From: Enoplolaimus lenunculus
Taxonomy: Eukaryota > Nematoda > Enoplea > Enoplida > Thoracostomopsidae
DNA length: 64,000 nucleotides
Reading direction: 5' to 3'
Assembly: GCA_030248215.1 (NCBI GenBank)
Contig: JASANG010000627.1
Coordinates: 248,001 to 312,000, forward strand
In this document: piece after piece, positions 53,023 to 64,000 of the stretch
How positions within the stretch are numbered: the first letter of the stretch is position 1
Layout of the letters: each line of letters opens with the position of its first letter
Position numbers and translations under genes: made by a program
Notes under the pieces: generated by a model
Database searches by the model: none
Told to the model about the DNA's origin: nothing
What the model saw: the letters and a program-made list of their open reading frames with translations, nothing else

Positions 53023-55194
53023 CAATCAGTATATGAACTGTTGTCAAATTTTTTTATTTCTTTTTGAAATAGACGTAATTAAAACTAGAATAAAAAGACC
53101 GAAAGCTTAATTAATAAACTACACAAGTTTTAAATGTGTAGTACACAAAAGTATAACAGCGACATTTATTAGTTGGATAATTGTATGTTTTATTGTACGG
53201 TAATATTTAGGCTTATTATCTATTAAGGCAATTTCAATTTTATTAACAAGGACATTCAAAGGTTGAATGGTTAAATAAATGCTCAGTTCCGGACTATGTA
53301 AAAAGTTTTGATCTGGGCTATGATGGGTTAAAGGAATTAATGAAGTACATGCTGCTAGCTAGATATCTTTTTGGGCCCATGTTGCGGTAAAAGCCACCCC
53401 ATTGTCCCGGGACAGCAATATACCAGGAGTGCAAACATATGCATTCTTGTTTATATATGCACAGCCATATATAAATATATACATATATTATAGATAATAT
53501 GTAATATGTATATAAAAATATATATTTATTGTTGTGTTACATTTTCTCGGAGGGAGAGGGGATGCCGATCCCCTGACCCCATATATGCTGAAAATGTGCA
53601 GGACTGACAGTGTTTACTTTTCTCGTCGGATTGCAGCACCTCCTGACCCCCAGTAAAAAGGACGTTCAAGCGGAGCAAGATAAGGATTCCAATAAATGAA
53701 TTGCTTTATTGTGGGGGCATTTGGGGGGCGACAGGCCCCATCCTGCTTTGGACCCCTGATCGCTGTCCAACTGTCCCGCTGTTCAACTGTCCGGCTGTCC
53801 CAATTATATTTGTTGTGTGTAGTCCTGGTACATTTCTGTTCCAGGAAAATAGGTCAACCTTTAGGGTAACATTGGCCTCTTTTTGTATTAAAATTTGAAA
53901 ATGAACGGTCATGGGAAGGTGTATACTTGACAATATTATAGGTACGTACATAGCTATGATTTTTAAATTTGGTTCATTTTCTGGTTTTTCAAACGACAAC
54001 TCTATAGGCATAATGCCAGGTGTATATTTTTACAGTTTCACTGTTTCAGATGTAGTTTAGGATCAAGTTGACATACTGAGTTGTAATTGTATACGTTTTG
54101 CTGGTGTCTTTCATTCGTAATCTGATTCGCAGGCAATGGGTCAAGGAGCAAGTATGTCAGCCATTCTAAGGTAAGAATTTTGGGGTATTATTGCCACACC
54201 ACATCTTGCCGAGTTGTGGATTTGAGATAATGAATTATGGCCTTGTGTCGCCGCTTGTCTTCTTTCTAATAAGTGTACAGTCATACGTAATATGTGGTAT
54301 ATATACACCTTGACTTGACAGTTATGGATAAGAAATTCAGGTGTTCATTTAAACAGCAAAAACTAGAAGATCGTTGCTAGCACATGCATAACTTTACGGT
54401 ATGGTATGACATACTTTAAAATGTGAGTGCTATTTAGAAAATATATATACGAATTTTTCTTTATTCAAAAAATTCAAACTGAAAACGAGCGTTATTGCAC
54501 AGCTTGATAGCTAAATGCCTGCACTCAATATAATTTCAGACGACGTCATCCAAGCATGGTCGCCATTCAACTAGGAGCTTACCTGACAGTGTTCGGTTAA
54601 ATCGTCTTAGAACTGCGAATGCCGCTAACATATCACTTGATTTTGGTTCACTGCCTTCTGCTCAACATCAACGGTTATCGGTGCCAGTTAAGTCAGATAG
54701 CAAGAGCAACGGTTAGATTTTAGATATATTTGACTATCCTTTATTCATCAGCTTCAACTGTTCACGCGAAAATTTCGCCCATTGTTCGAAATATATTAAT
54801 ACGGAAACTGGAAAATTGCTCACTGATTTACAAACAGATATCTTTTTAGTGGAAGTCTCCACTCGGAAATATTTCCCTCCCTCACATGCTGATAATGAGA
54901 TGGGCAAACAAAACACAAGCTAGCAGAGTCGACTAAGGTATACACTTGAGTTAAGGTACAGAATCAAGGTTTTTCAAAGAGCGCGATATACATTTATTTA
55001 CATGTCATGTCCAGTTAGAATCCTCATCGAGTTCCTGTTCCAGTAAAAATTCAATATCCGGTACATATCTAGTAAACAATCTCGGGTCAGTGATGCGCGG
55101 TAATGTACATACGTGATATATAATTTTTTGTTTAGTTGTATGGCGTACGACCTTTTTTAATTCCACGTTTTGCTTTTTTTTTTTTCTTAAAAAG

Positions 55195-55231
<37 letters not shown>

Positions 55232-55234
<3 letters not shown>

Positions 55235-56256
55235 GTATGTAATTGATTAAATAATTGAAAAGTGAAATGTAAAAATATACACCTGGCATTATGCCTATAG
55301 AGTTGTCGTTTGAAAAACCAGAAAATGAACCAAATTTAAAAATCATAGCTATGTACGTACCTATAATATTGTCAAGTATACACCTTCCCATACCTTCATT
55401 TTCAAATTTTAATACAAAAAGAGGCCAATGTTACTCCTAAAGGTTGACCTATTTCCTGGAACAGAAATGTACAGGACTACACACAACAAATATAATTGGG
55501 ACAGCCGGACAGTTGAACAGCGGGACAGTTGGACAGCGATCAGGGGTCCAAAGCAGGATGGGGCCTCGCCCCATGCCCCCACAATAAAGCAATTCATTTA
55601 TTGGAATCCTTATCTTGCTCCGCTTGACGTCCTTTTTACTGGGGGTCAGGAGGTCTCCAATCCGACGAGAAAATAAACACTGTCAGTCCTGCACATTTTC
55701 AGCATATATGGGGTTAGGGGATCGGCATCCCCTCTCCCTCAAAAAATGTAACACAACAATAAATATATATTTTTATATACATATTACATATTATCTATAA
55801 TATATGTATATATTTATATATGGCTGTGCATATATAAACAAGAATGCATATGTTTGCACTCCTGGTATATTGCTGTCCCGGGACAATGGGTGGCTTTTAC
55901 CGCAACATGGGCCCAAAAAAATCTAGCTAGCACAGTACTTCATTAATTCCTTTAACCCATCATAGCCCAGATCAAAACTTTTTACATAGTCGGAACTAGC
56001 ATTTATTTAACCATTCAACCTTTGAATGTCCTTGTTAATAAAATTGAAATTGCCTTAATAATAATAAGCCTAAATATTACCGTACAATAAAACATACAAT
56101 TATCCAACTAATAAATGTCCTGTTATACTTTTGTGTACTACACATTTAAAACTTGTGTAGTTTATTAATTAAGCTTTCGGTCTTTTTATTCTAGTTTTAA
56201 TTACGTCTATTTCAAAAAGAAATAAAAAAATTTGACAACAGTTCATATACTGATTG
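55232..56256 (+). repeat. Third copy of the host flank beside the LTR element
   Basis: This matches 45373-46427 and ends at the same GATTG junction (56252-56256). It starts directly after the A-run at 55195-55231. If the preceding palindrome is an artefact, this copy and the 45373-46427 copy are one locus. Confidence 0.8.
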
Positions 56257-56632
56257 TGTAGCGTATGTGTTCTGGCTTAGAATAAAAATAAAATTTTAAA
56301 AAATAAAATAGATTCGAAGGATCGAAAAAAGGTTTTGAAGAAAAAATATTTTTTGATTAATAAATTGTGGTTTTTGACGAGGCAGTTGAATGATATTTGT
56401 TTTATTGTATTTACTTAATACTTCGAAAAGCGCAAATAAACGCAAAGACTAAAGAAGTTACTTCTACATTAAAACGACTACCAAATCTGGTTTGACGATA
56501 AATTTCGAAATATAATTCAAATTGACGCAGTGTTTCACCAAATCCAATCAACTCCAGTTGTCACGGCATTTTACCGAATCACAACGAAACAAACAATTTC
56601 CACTGGGTTAAGTCAAACTCGCAGTCACTGCA
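56257..56632 (+). repeat. 5' LTR
   Basis: 376 bp, starting TGTAGCGTATGTG and ending GCAGTCACTGCA, AT-rich, with the GATTG duplication just outside. It pairs with the 3' LTR at 62501-62884. Confidence 0.9.
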
Positions 56633-56635
56633 TTT

Positions 56636-56652
56636 TGGCGCCCAACGTGAGC
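56636..56652 (+). other. Primer-binding site, tRNA-Lys type
   Basis: TGGCGCCCAACGTGAGC begins three bases after the LTR. TGGCGCCCAACG is the complement of the 3' end of lysine tRNAs, the primer known for many retroelements. Confidence 0.8.
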
Positions 56653-56869
56653 AACAACACATCAAACCTGTTTGAAAAACGCCGATTTATCAAGATAGAA
56701 AAATAATGAAATGGTAAACTAAACCATGATATCCCAATGCAACTAGTAATTTTTACTTGAATAATTTTATGTGACCATTTTTTGCTAATCAAAAACTGCA
56801 ATTAAACAAACTTCTAAGAAATTAAGAACTCGTAGTTACGGTAAGCTTTCACGAAAACCAGCCAAAACC

Positions 56870-58139
56870 ATGCTATCCACCACTCATAACTCAAATCAAA
56901 TTTTGCCAATATTAAGTAACTCTACAGTTATTTTAGCAGAACCATTTACTGGCACTGATACAGCCAAAAATATAAAGGTCTGGTTTAGAGATTTTATTCG
57001 CGTTGCAAACACTAATAACTGGTCAGCAAGTAGCCGTAAACAAATTTTGCCAGCTTTGTTAACTTACCGTGCCGGATCATTTTTTGATTCACTAAACCAT
57101 TACTGAAGTTTTGATGAAATTAAAACTAAAATGATAGAAAAGTTTACCCCTGAAAGTGGAATGAGTTGGGCAGAACTAAACATTCGATACCAACAATCAC
57201 ACGAAACAATCGACGATTTTGCAGAGGCAATCCACAACTTCGTGCAAAAATCTTACCCTATTGCACCAGAACACGAAATGAACGATACAAAGTTAAAAAA
57301 CTTTGTTTATCGCTAATTGCCGCAGTACCAGCAAATACTACTTCAAAAAGACATTGCAAAAATGACAATTGACGAAGCTATAACACTTGCAAAATGGCAA
57401 GAAAATGCAATAAAGCAAATATGTGTCACACAAAACATGTCACAACAACCGCCAAACACATTCACACATGATAATACTTTGTTAAAAGCAATACAACAAT
57501 TATGGGTCATCCACGTTATAATGCGCGCGCTAATGTAAAAATTTGTCCAACCACCCGGTAGGGATCTGTGTACAAATCGAGGCTGCAACTACCGTGTAGG
57601 TACAATTTTATGCGGTACGTAGACACTATTAATTGTCCCGACACTGTCCGAAGGCAGTCGGAACAAAAGATAAAAAATTAAGCATAACAAATAAGTGTAT
57701 ATATGTATTTGTGTTGTTGTTATGCATGTTTGCGATGCTATATGAACACAGTGCAATATGTCTTTAAGTCCTCGTTAGGGACTACCGGACATTATAGTGG
57801 TCTCGTAACAGAGTGTGTTAAAACGACGTCGGGCCTTACTTAGACCCAGACATTTTTTGCAGTAGCGCCTGCAGTATAACGTGGATGTTCCATTAACAGA
57901 AAAATTAACGCAACCAAACACAGCAACAACTGCAGCTACCATAGATCCATTTGAAAAAGATTAAATAAACTTGAGACTGGATTTGAAGAGTTAACATCGC
58001 AGATGCAACTACTCAATAAAAAATAGACAACTTAATTAGTAAAACAACGCGCAAAACAAACCAAAGTAACTAGCAAACTACACAAAAACAAATACACTGC
58101 TTCATATGCAACCGAAACAATCATTTTACAAGCCAATGT
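56870..58139 (+). pseudogene. gag region with CCHC zinc knuckle
   Basis: The start MLSTTHNSNQILPILSN is followed by a helical gag-type region (for example VWFRDFIRVANTNNW and IDDFAEAIHNFVQKSYP) as in retrotransposon gag. A CX2CX4HX4C knuckle, CFICNRNNHFTSQC, lies at 58098-58139. The product would form the particle that packages RNA. Broken. Confidence 0.75.
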
Positions 58140-58399
58140 CGATCACTTCCCCAAAAGAGAACCATCGCTACTCAAAACATTCAACCATTAATACAAACAC
58201 AACAATCACAATCAGCTGTACAATCGCAAATTCCACAAATACAGCCCAATTGGTTTAACTCACAACAACCATCAGCTAATTTCACAGGTCCAAGGGAAAA
58301 CTAATACCGGACTCCCTTAGGGGAAAGGCGAGTCCGATAAAAACACACATATAAATCCCTCAAAAGAATGCTTACCAACAAAATCAGTTTTTCACTCAA

Positions 58400-61300
58400 A
58401 AGTATGTTCTACTAAGCTGCCATTTATAATGCAAAAATTGGTAAAGACATTTTTGTCGAAACCTTATGCGATTCTGGTTCTGAAATAAACATAATAAGTG
58501 AAAAAGTTTTTTCTGTTATTCCCAAAGGAATGATAGCAAAAATTCAAGAGAATCCAAGATCACTAATCTCTGTTACCGGACAATCATTAAACATAATCGA
58601 AGTTATTCAAATTCCGCTAACAATAGGGTTATTAGAAAAACAACTAAAATTTTTCGTCGTCCAGAACGCCCACCATGATTGCATCATTGGTAACACAGTT
58701 GTTTCACATGGAAATCTGAATTTTTCAAAACGTTTCCTACAGTTACATGGTATAAAAATACCATTCATACAGCGGAATATTGAAAACACACTTGCGTCGT
58801 CTGTAACTTTGATAGGAACCGTTTGCATACCTCCTCTTACTGAAAAAGTTTGTTGGGCAAAAATTGAGTAAAGCTTAGATAACTGCGATGTATTATTTTC
58901 ACCACAGCCAATTTCTAACCGTTCTAAAAGCAAGAATCAACTGGAATTTGTTCTTGGAGCACATAGTCTGGCCAAACCACGCCAAGCAAAAATTCCAATC
59001 AAATTAATTAATTTGTGTTATGTTCCAATAACCCTGCAACCCAATACAATTTTAGGATCATGCGAAAAGTACACACAATTAAATAAAAATCTAGCAAGCA
59101 CTTGCACGCACCCTTCTCAAACAAATGCAAATCAGCAAAACACGATTGTACCGAAAGGAGTGCTTCAGCGGATGCCAATATGAATGAGGAACAGAAAGAC
59201 AACATGACTAAGTTACTGCAAGAATATACTGACATATTTGAATCAGAATAACATCCTTTTGGACGCACACAACTAACAGAACATAGAATTGACACTGGTA
59301 GCGAAATACCTATGAAGCAAGTAGCGTACAGAGTATCCCCCTCTCAAAAAGCCATAATGTCTGAACATGTTAAATCTATGTTGAATAAAGGTGTTATAGA
59401 ACCATCAAGCAGTCCGTGGTCTTCGCCAGTTGTTCTTGTTCCAAAAAAATGGAAAAATTCGTTTTTGTGTCGATTACAGACGGTTAAATAAAATTACTAA
59501 ACGTGACACGTATCCAGTCCCGCGGATTGATGATACCTTAGATGCACTGGGAAAAGCAAGCTATTTTTCGACGTTGGATATCAGTTCAGGATACTGGCAT
59601 GGTCCCATACACGGACTCGATAAAGAAAAACTGTACATACAAAATTTTGCATCAATCACGTAACCATTAAATAAATTTACTCACGCGTAAAAATGTAAGC
59701 TTTGTATGGTCTGCCGATTGCCAACGTGCTTTTGCACGCCTGAAACAGCTCTTAACGACGGCACCAGTACTTCAACCACCCGATTTCGCGCAAAATTTTG
59801 AACTTCACACAGATGCTAGTAATTTGGAATCGGCGCTATTTTATCTCAAATCAGTCAAGAAAAAGAACGCGTGATAGCATATGCTAGTAGGCTTCTCACG
59901 CCAGCAGAAGTTAAATATTCCGCAATTGAAAAAGAAGCATTAGCCATGAAATGGGCCATTCAACATTTTAAACCATATTTATACGGTCAGCATTTCATAA
60001 TAAGAACTGATCACAACCCTCTACGTTGGCTTATGTCAATGAAAGGCACAAATTCCCGGTTGACCAGATGGGCTTTAACTCTTCAGGAATATACATTTGA
60101 TATCATCCACCGAAAAGGTAGGGATAATGCAAATGCTGACTGCTTATCGCGACTGATTGATAATAAAGACAGCGAGCATACTCAATCCCATTTAAGTACA
60201 GTTTTGCAGACACTAGATAGCAACAAATTACTAAAATTACAACAGAATCGAGACAAACTATGTAAAAGCATAATTCAAAACATGAATCCAGAAACCCGCA
60301 CAACTGTAATACCGCATGTGCCACAGCACAGGTTCTTATTGATAGATGGCATTCTTGTGAATCGCTCACGACACAAAAATACACTAAAAGCTGTTGCTCC
60401 TGAAACGATGCGACATCAAATTCTCAAGTCGTTTCATGATGACCCTTTGTCTGGGCACTTGGGAACAGCGAAAACTTTAGAAAAAATTCGAAATCGTTAT
60501 TTTTGGCCAAACCTAGAACGAGACATAAAACTCTATTGTCGAAGTTGTGATATCTGTCAGAAACGCAAAGCTATAAATCAAGGCAGAGCCACAATGGAAA
60601 ATATAAAGATCGATTGTGGACCAATGGAAAAACTGGGAATCGACATTTTAGGTCCACTCCCAATAACACAACGAAAAAACCGTTATATAGTAGTGTTTGT
60701 AGATTACTTGACTAAGTGGCCTGAAGCCTTTCCAGTTAGTGAAATATCATCCGAAACCATTGCTCAAAAACTTGTGGAGAAGATTGTATGTCGTTATTCC
60801 TGTCCCAAAACCCTTATATCTGACCAAGCACCTATATTAACATCCGATATAATAAAGCATATGTGCAAACTAATGAAATGCAAAAAACTCAACCTACAGC
60901 ATACCACCCCCAGACCGATGAACTTGTCGAACGATTTAATCGGACATTAACCAATATGCTAGCCTCGTACGTGAGTGAATATGAAAAGCAGTGGGATTTG
61001 TTTATCCCATATGTGCTGTTCGCTTACAGAACAGCTGTCAATTTCTCCACGGGGTATTCTTCTTTTGAAATGCTTTATTACCGTCAGCCCAATCTACCAT
61101 CAGACATAGTGCTAAAATCAACACAACGAATATTTCCAGATACAATAACTTATATGCATAATTTAGGCATGGCCATGAACGACATACAAGCAAAAGCTCG
61201 AGCAAACATTGAGCATGCACAATTAAAACAAAAGCAACAGTATGATCAACATACGTTATCACGTAATTTTATAATTGGGGACGTTGTTTTATTGAAAGTC

Positions 61301-61446
61301 GAGCCAAAAACTACTAAATTTGGTCCCGATTTGATGGCCCACACAGAATCATAAAACAATATACACGTGTAAAATTCAAAATTTTAAGCGACACAGGCAA
61401 AATTAAGATAGTACATGCAAATAAACTAAGACTTTATCACTACTAA
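58400..61446 (+). pseudogene. pol region: protease, RT, RNase H, integrase
   Basis: Protease motif CDSGSEINIISE lies near 58470. RT blocks include GVIEPSSSPWSSPVVLVP (about 59390), DYRRLNKITKRDTYPVPRID and YFSTLDISSGYW (about 59460-59610). RNase H is seen as VIAYASRLLTPAEVKYSAIE with IRTDHNPLRWL (59870-60040). The integrase zinc finger is HLGTAKTLEKIRNRYFWP with CRSCDICQKR (about 60455-60560). The integrase core has GIDILGPLP, LISDQ and QTDELVERFNRTL, holding the D, D and E catalytic residues. Integrase follows RNase H, as in Ty3/gypsy. Broken. Confidence 0.85.
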
Positions 61447-61514
61447 ATCTTTATATGATTTTAGCGGAACTCCCGAAAAACGCGAACAATCCGACACGAT
61501 ATAATTTAACATTT

Positions 61515-61766
61515 CAACGCCTGAATTCAAGTTTCTGTCAAATCTATTTTTATGTTCGTTTGTTTTCCTGGGAGAGATATTTCATTCATCAGAACAGGCC
61601 TATCAATTTTGCAAGTCACACATAATTGGTAATAAACAAACAAAACAATCTATTCGACGTGCTTACAGCCCTTTCGAAGCCGTGAAATTGGGCAAACAGT
61701 TTTGTCATACTCAAAACCAAAAACGGAAATGGAACAGAATCAAATATTTTGTGATGGCGAGCGTTG
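61515..61766 (+). pseudogene. Accessory region, part 1: NADAR (YbiA-like) domain
   Basis: The reading includes FLSNLF, FVFLGEIFHSSEQAYQFCKS, SIRRAYSPFEAVKLGKQF and WNRIKYFVM. These match the NADAR pattern: LSNF, then F-xSSExAYQ with the conserved Glu, then a spPxeAkxlG block and a W..K..VM block. NADAR proteins are N-glycosidases of ADP-ribose-linked or riboflavin-pathway substrates; some remove ADP-ribose from guanine in nucleic acid. It stands where retroviruses keep env. The element is a fossil, so activity is not implied. The domain call is by eye and needs a profile search. Confidence 0.65.
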
Positions 61767-62343
61767 TGTTTGCAGTTGGCGATTCAATAATTCATCGTCT
61801 CAGCCAAAGCCAATTTTTAAGTGAATCCTCATTTAAATTTGTGGGTTGGCCTGGAGCAGGTTTAGATATTGTATTCAATATTTCAGAAATTATTTTTTGC
61901 CCGGAACTCATTTAACGATTCTTGCCGGAACAAACGAACGTACATACAATACTTATGTTCGGCCGGATAAGATTAACAAACTAAATGGAACCTCCAAAAC
62001 TAGATCTGCACGCAAAATAATTACGAAACTGGAATGTAAAATCAAACATTATTTGCGAAATTCAACAGATACGCGTATCACAATTTGCGAAGTGTTACCC
62101 CGATACGATCAAATGTCGCTAAAAGCTGAATTATCAAAAGTCCAAAAAGCTGTGGGAGTTTTTAATGCAGAACTCAAGCTCGCTGTTAGGAAATTCAGAA
62201 ATATGCCGGTTGACTTGCTGACAGCGTTTGATTCGATAAATAAACCCGAATTCTACTTAACTAAAACTAATGCTCTTGATTTGCACCCGAATGAAGACGG
62301 ACTTCTGTGCTTATTTAACATGATCGCACTGGTTTATGATTGA
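61767..62343 (+). pseudogene. Accessory region, part 2: SGNH-hydrolase-like domain
   Basis: Four blocks of the SGNH/GDSL esterase fold are seen in order. VFAVGDSIIHRL holds the nucleophile Ser. GWPGAGLDIV holds the oxyanion Gly. LTILAGTNE holds the Asn. DLHPNEDGL holds the His. It directly follows the NADAR-like part. SGNH domains are known in ORF1 proteins of some CR1-type LINEs. The part is broken, as is the rest of the element. The substrate is unknown. Confidence 0.65.
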
Positions 62344-62486
62344 GGTTCCTCGATGGGTGAAAGCAACATTGAGTTGCGGCAAAGCAACCCGCAAAACGGG
62401 AACACAATCGTAGAACATTGCGTACGTGAAATGACTCTATTGGTAATACCACAAGCAGCGTTTTTTAATATAATTTCGAATTTTCT

Positions 62487-62500
62487 AAAAGGGTGAGGAA
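62487..62500 (+). other. Polypurine tract
   Basis: AAAAGGGTGAGGAA directly precedes the 3' LTR, the usual place for plus-strand priming. It is nearly all purine. Confidence 0.7.
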
Positions 62501-62884
62501 TGTAGCGTATGTGTTCTGGCCTAGAATAAAAATAAAATTTTAAAAAATAAAATAGATTCGAAGAATCGAAAAAAAGGTTTTGAAGAAATAAAAAATATTT
62601 TTTGATTAATAAATTGTGGTTTTTGACGAGGCAGTTGAATGATATTCGTTTTATTGTATTTACTTAATACTTCGAAAAGCGCAAATAAACGCAAAGACTA
62701 AAGAAGTTAATTCGACATTTAAACGACTACCAAATCTGGTTTGACGATAAATTTCGAAATATAATTCAAATTGACGCGGTGTTTCACCAAATCCAATCAA
62801 CTCCAGTTGTCACGGCATTTTACCGAATCACAACGAAACAACAAACAATTTCAACTGGGCTAAGACAAACTCGCAGTCACTGCA
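62501..62884 (+). repeat. 3' LTR
   Basis: 384 bp, starting TGTAGCGTATGTG and ending CAGTCACTGCA, followed by GATTG. It differs from the 5' LTR at roughly ten substitutions and a few small gaps, about 3 %. Confidence 0.9.
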
Positions 62885-64000
62885 GATTGTTAAAAGATTA
62901 CCCCCATTATTTTAAGTTATTTGTGCCTGGCAAGCAGAAACTGGTTTGATAAATTTCTATCCTACTCTTCCAACAATATTTCTAAACTAAATTGCGAGGC
63001 GTGCATATATATTCCACTGGCCTTTCAAAATTTTAAAGAAAAATGGCGGACACATCAAAATTTTTAAGATTTTCGATGAATTTTACAACATTTCATTTCG
63101 AACATAATTGCAGCATATGTGACCAAAAATGCAAGATATACGTGATTTATCGCTAAGTTTTGAACGTATAAAAATAACAGAATTTCCGTTATTTCTATAT
63201 TATCGACAACGGAAACTGACTCCGATTTTTGCATAGGAAACAAAAACGGATATTCGGTAATACACCTTGGTGATAGTAGTAAATTTGTTACGAATCTTGA
63301 GCTGCAATTTCATAGTACCAGACAACTTTACAACCGTAGTGATAAATTGAAATTTTAAATTTTAAAATGATTTTTCGATTTCCTATCATTAAAAATTTTA
63401 CTTTTTCAATTTTCCGTCGGGATTTACACAGTATTATTTTCCACAAGGCGGGCGCACGATAAAATGTATGGTGCATAATGCACAACCAAATATCAACGTA
63501 AGCAAAAGTATCTGTATTTTAGCATAAGAATGCAGCCCAATACCCTAATTTTACAACCTAAGGGTACGTTCAAGACGCAAAACTTAGGTTGGGGGATGAG
63601 CTCAACCCGAAATATCTTTGAAATTCGATTATTTATTATATCCTTTTAAAAGAATATATAAACAGAGCAACTTTTTTTACATTACATAACAAGCAGCCTC
63701 TAAAAGCGTCAATAGAGACGGGGTAAAATAAATATAGAGCGACTTCCTTACAATATTCCATACCTTATACATGATATCTCTCGAGCTTTAAACGTCAAAA
63801 TAAACATAGCCAGAAATTCTGCGATTCGCAAAAACAATTTAGCAATTGCAGCCAATCAAGATTAAAACCAGACCGTACCTAAGTGACGCAACTGTAATGC
63901 TTTGTAACTCGAAACTGTCATCGTTTAATTTTCGGAAGGGAGCTACTGTATTAACCTATAAATTTTACGCCGAAATCGTCACATTTGGTTTTGTGAATAA
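62885..64000. other. Gene-free right flank with a dispersed repeat
   Basis: Host DNA resumes after the target duplication. Positions 62990-63310 resemble the repeat at 18766-19110 on the same strand (TTCATTTCGAACA, TTTCCGTTATTT and AAACGGA blocks). No gene is supportable. Confidence 0.5.

Larger units (their letters stand above)
44255..55165. repeat. Palindrome of about 10.9 kb, probable assembly artefact
   Basis: Positions 44255-49727 are repeated in reverse complement at about 49850-55165, with a short unpaired centre of about 125 bp. The arms include host DNA (exons 1-2 of the large gene and upstream sequence), the same insertion junction of the LTR element, and its 5' half. The arms agree well near the LTR and become noisy towards the centre and the outer end. 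A run of about 37 A (55195-55231) closes the second arm. After it the host flank restarts in + orientation (about 55232-56256). Confidence 0.8.
56257..62884 (+). mobile_element. Broken Ty3/gypsy-type LTR element with an accessory NADAR/SGNH region
   Basis: This 6.6-kb fossil has LTRs of 376 and 384 bp and a 5-bp target duplication GATTG (56252-56256 and 62885-62889). Order of parts: 5' LTR, Lys-type primer site, gag with a zinc knuckle, protease, reverse transcriptase, RNase H, integrase, accessory region, purine tract, 3' LTR. RT-RNase H-integrase order defines Ty3/gypsy. The LTRs differ by about 3 %, so it is fairly but not very recent. It is broken, with roughly half a dozen breaks across its coding regions. 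It is inserted about 1.1 kb upstream of the large gene, in divergent orientation. Confidence 0.88.

Noticed and set aside
55005-55391. 128-codon frame with a poly-Phe run
   Set aside because: It is produced by the A-run at 55195-55231 and crosses the suspected assembly seam.

Overview
The window looks like nuclear DNA of a nematode. The evidence is a cuticle collagen gene with a C-terminal YCPCP tail, degenerate copies of the nematode telomere hexamer TTAGGC inside small transposons, GTAAGT-type donors, and AT-rich intergenic DNA full of small repeats. Long introns and heavy transposon load suggest an enoplean or dorylaimian lineage such as a mermithid; that placement is inference.

Three host genes can be built with consistent splice phases. 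(1) A + strand gene (3215-6673, 4 exons, 306 aa) encodes an unrecognised secreted protein, probably GPI-anchored. (2) A - strand cuticle collagen (8544-13500, 5 exons, 263 aa) has a 37-nt second exon. (3) A - strand gene fills 21293-45323 with 19 exons in one phase-consistent chain (7,797 nt, 2,598 aa). It begins with an N-myristoylation signal (MGQGAS), has one coiled coil and a proline-rich SH3-type ligand, and is otherwise Ser/Asn-rich and probably disordered; I do not recognise it. The stretches 1-3214, 6674-8543, 13501-21292 and 62885-64000 hold no gene I can support, only repeats.

The repeats are unusually informative. One group of non-autonomous elements starts with CAGGG or a variant and has 8-bp target duplications. 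Near their ends they carry short repeats that differ by family (GGAACC-, GGCTCC-, GATTCC-, GTCTCGG- and GGGCCC-like). A second group (GGCCCATGTAAAG ends, 8-bp duplications) carries TTAGGC/GCCTAA-like hexamers, and one copy is nested in another. A degenerate Merlin (IS1595-like) DNA transposon lies in an intron of the large gene, with tRNA-like sequence inside both inverted repeats. Two arrays of a 145-175 bp minisatellite lie in opposite orientation in two introns of that gene.

The right-hand third is dominated by one broken Ty3/gypsy-type LTR element (56257-62884, TSD GATTG, tRNA-Lys-type primer site). Between integrase and the 3' LTR it carries an accessory region with a NADAR-like (YbiA-type) domain and an SGNH-hydrolase-like domain. 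This is the most interesting biological signal here. The 5' part of the element and its host flank appear three times (+, -, +). The first two form a palindrome with arms of about 5.4 kb, ending in a homopolymer run, and all share the same insertion point. This is most simply an assembly artefact from a fold-back long read, so about 10.9 kb of the window is probably not real sequence.
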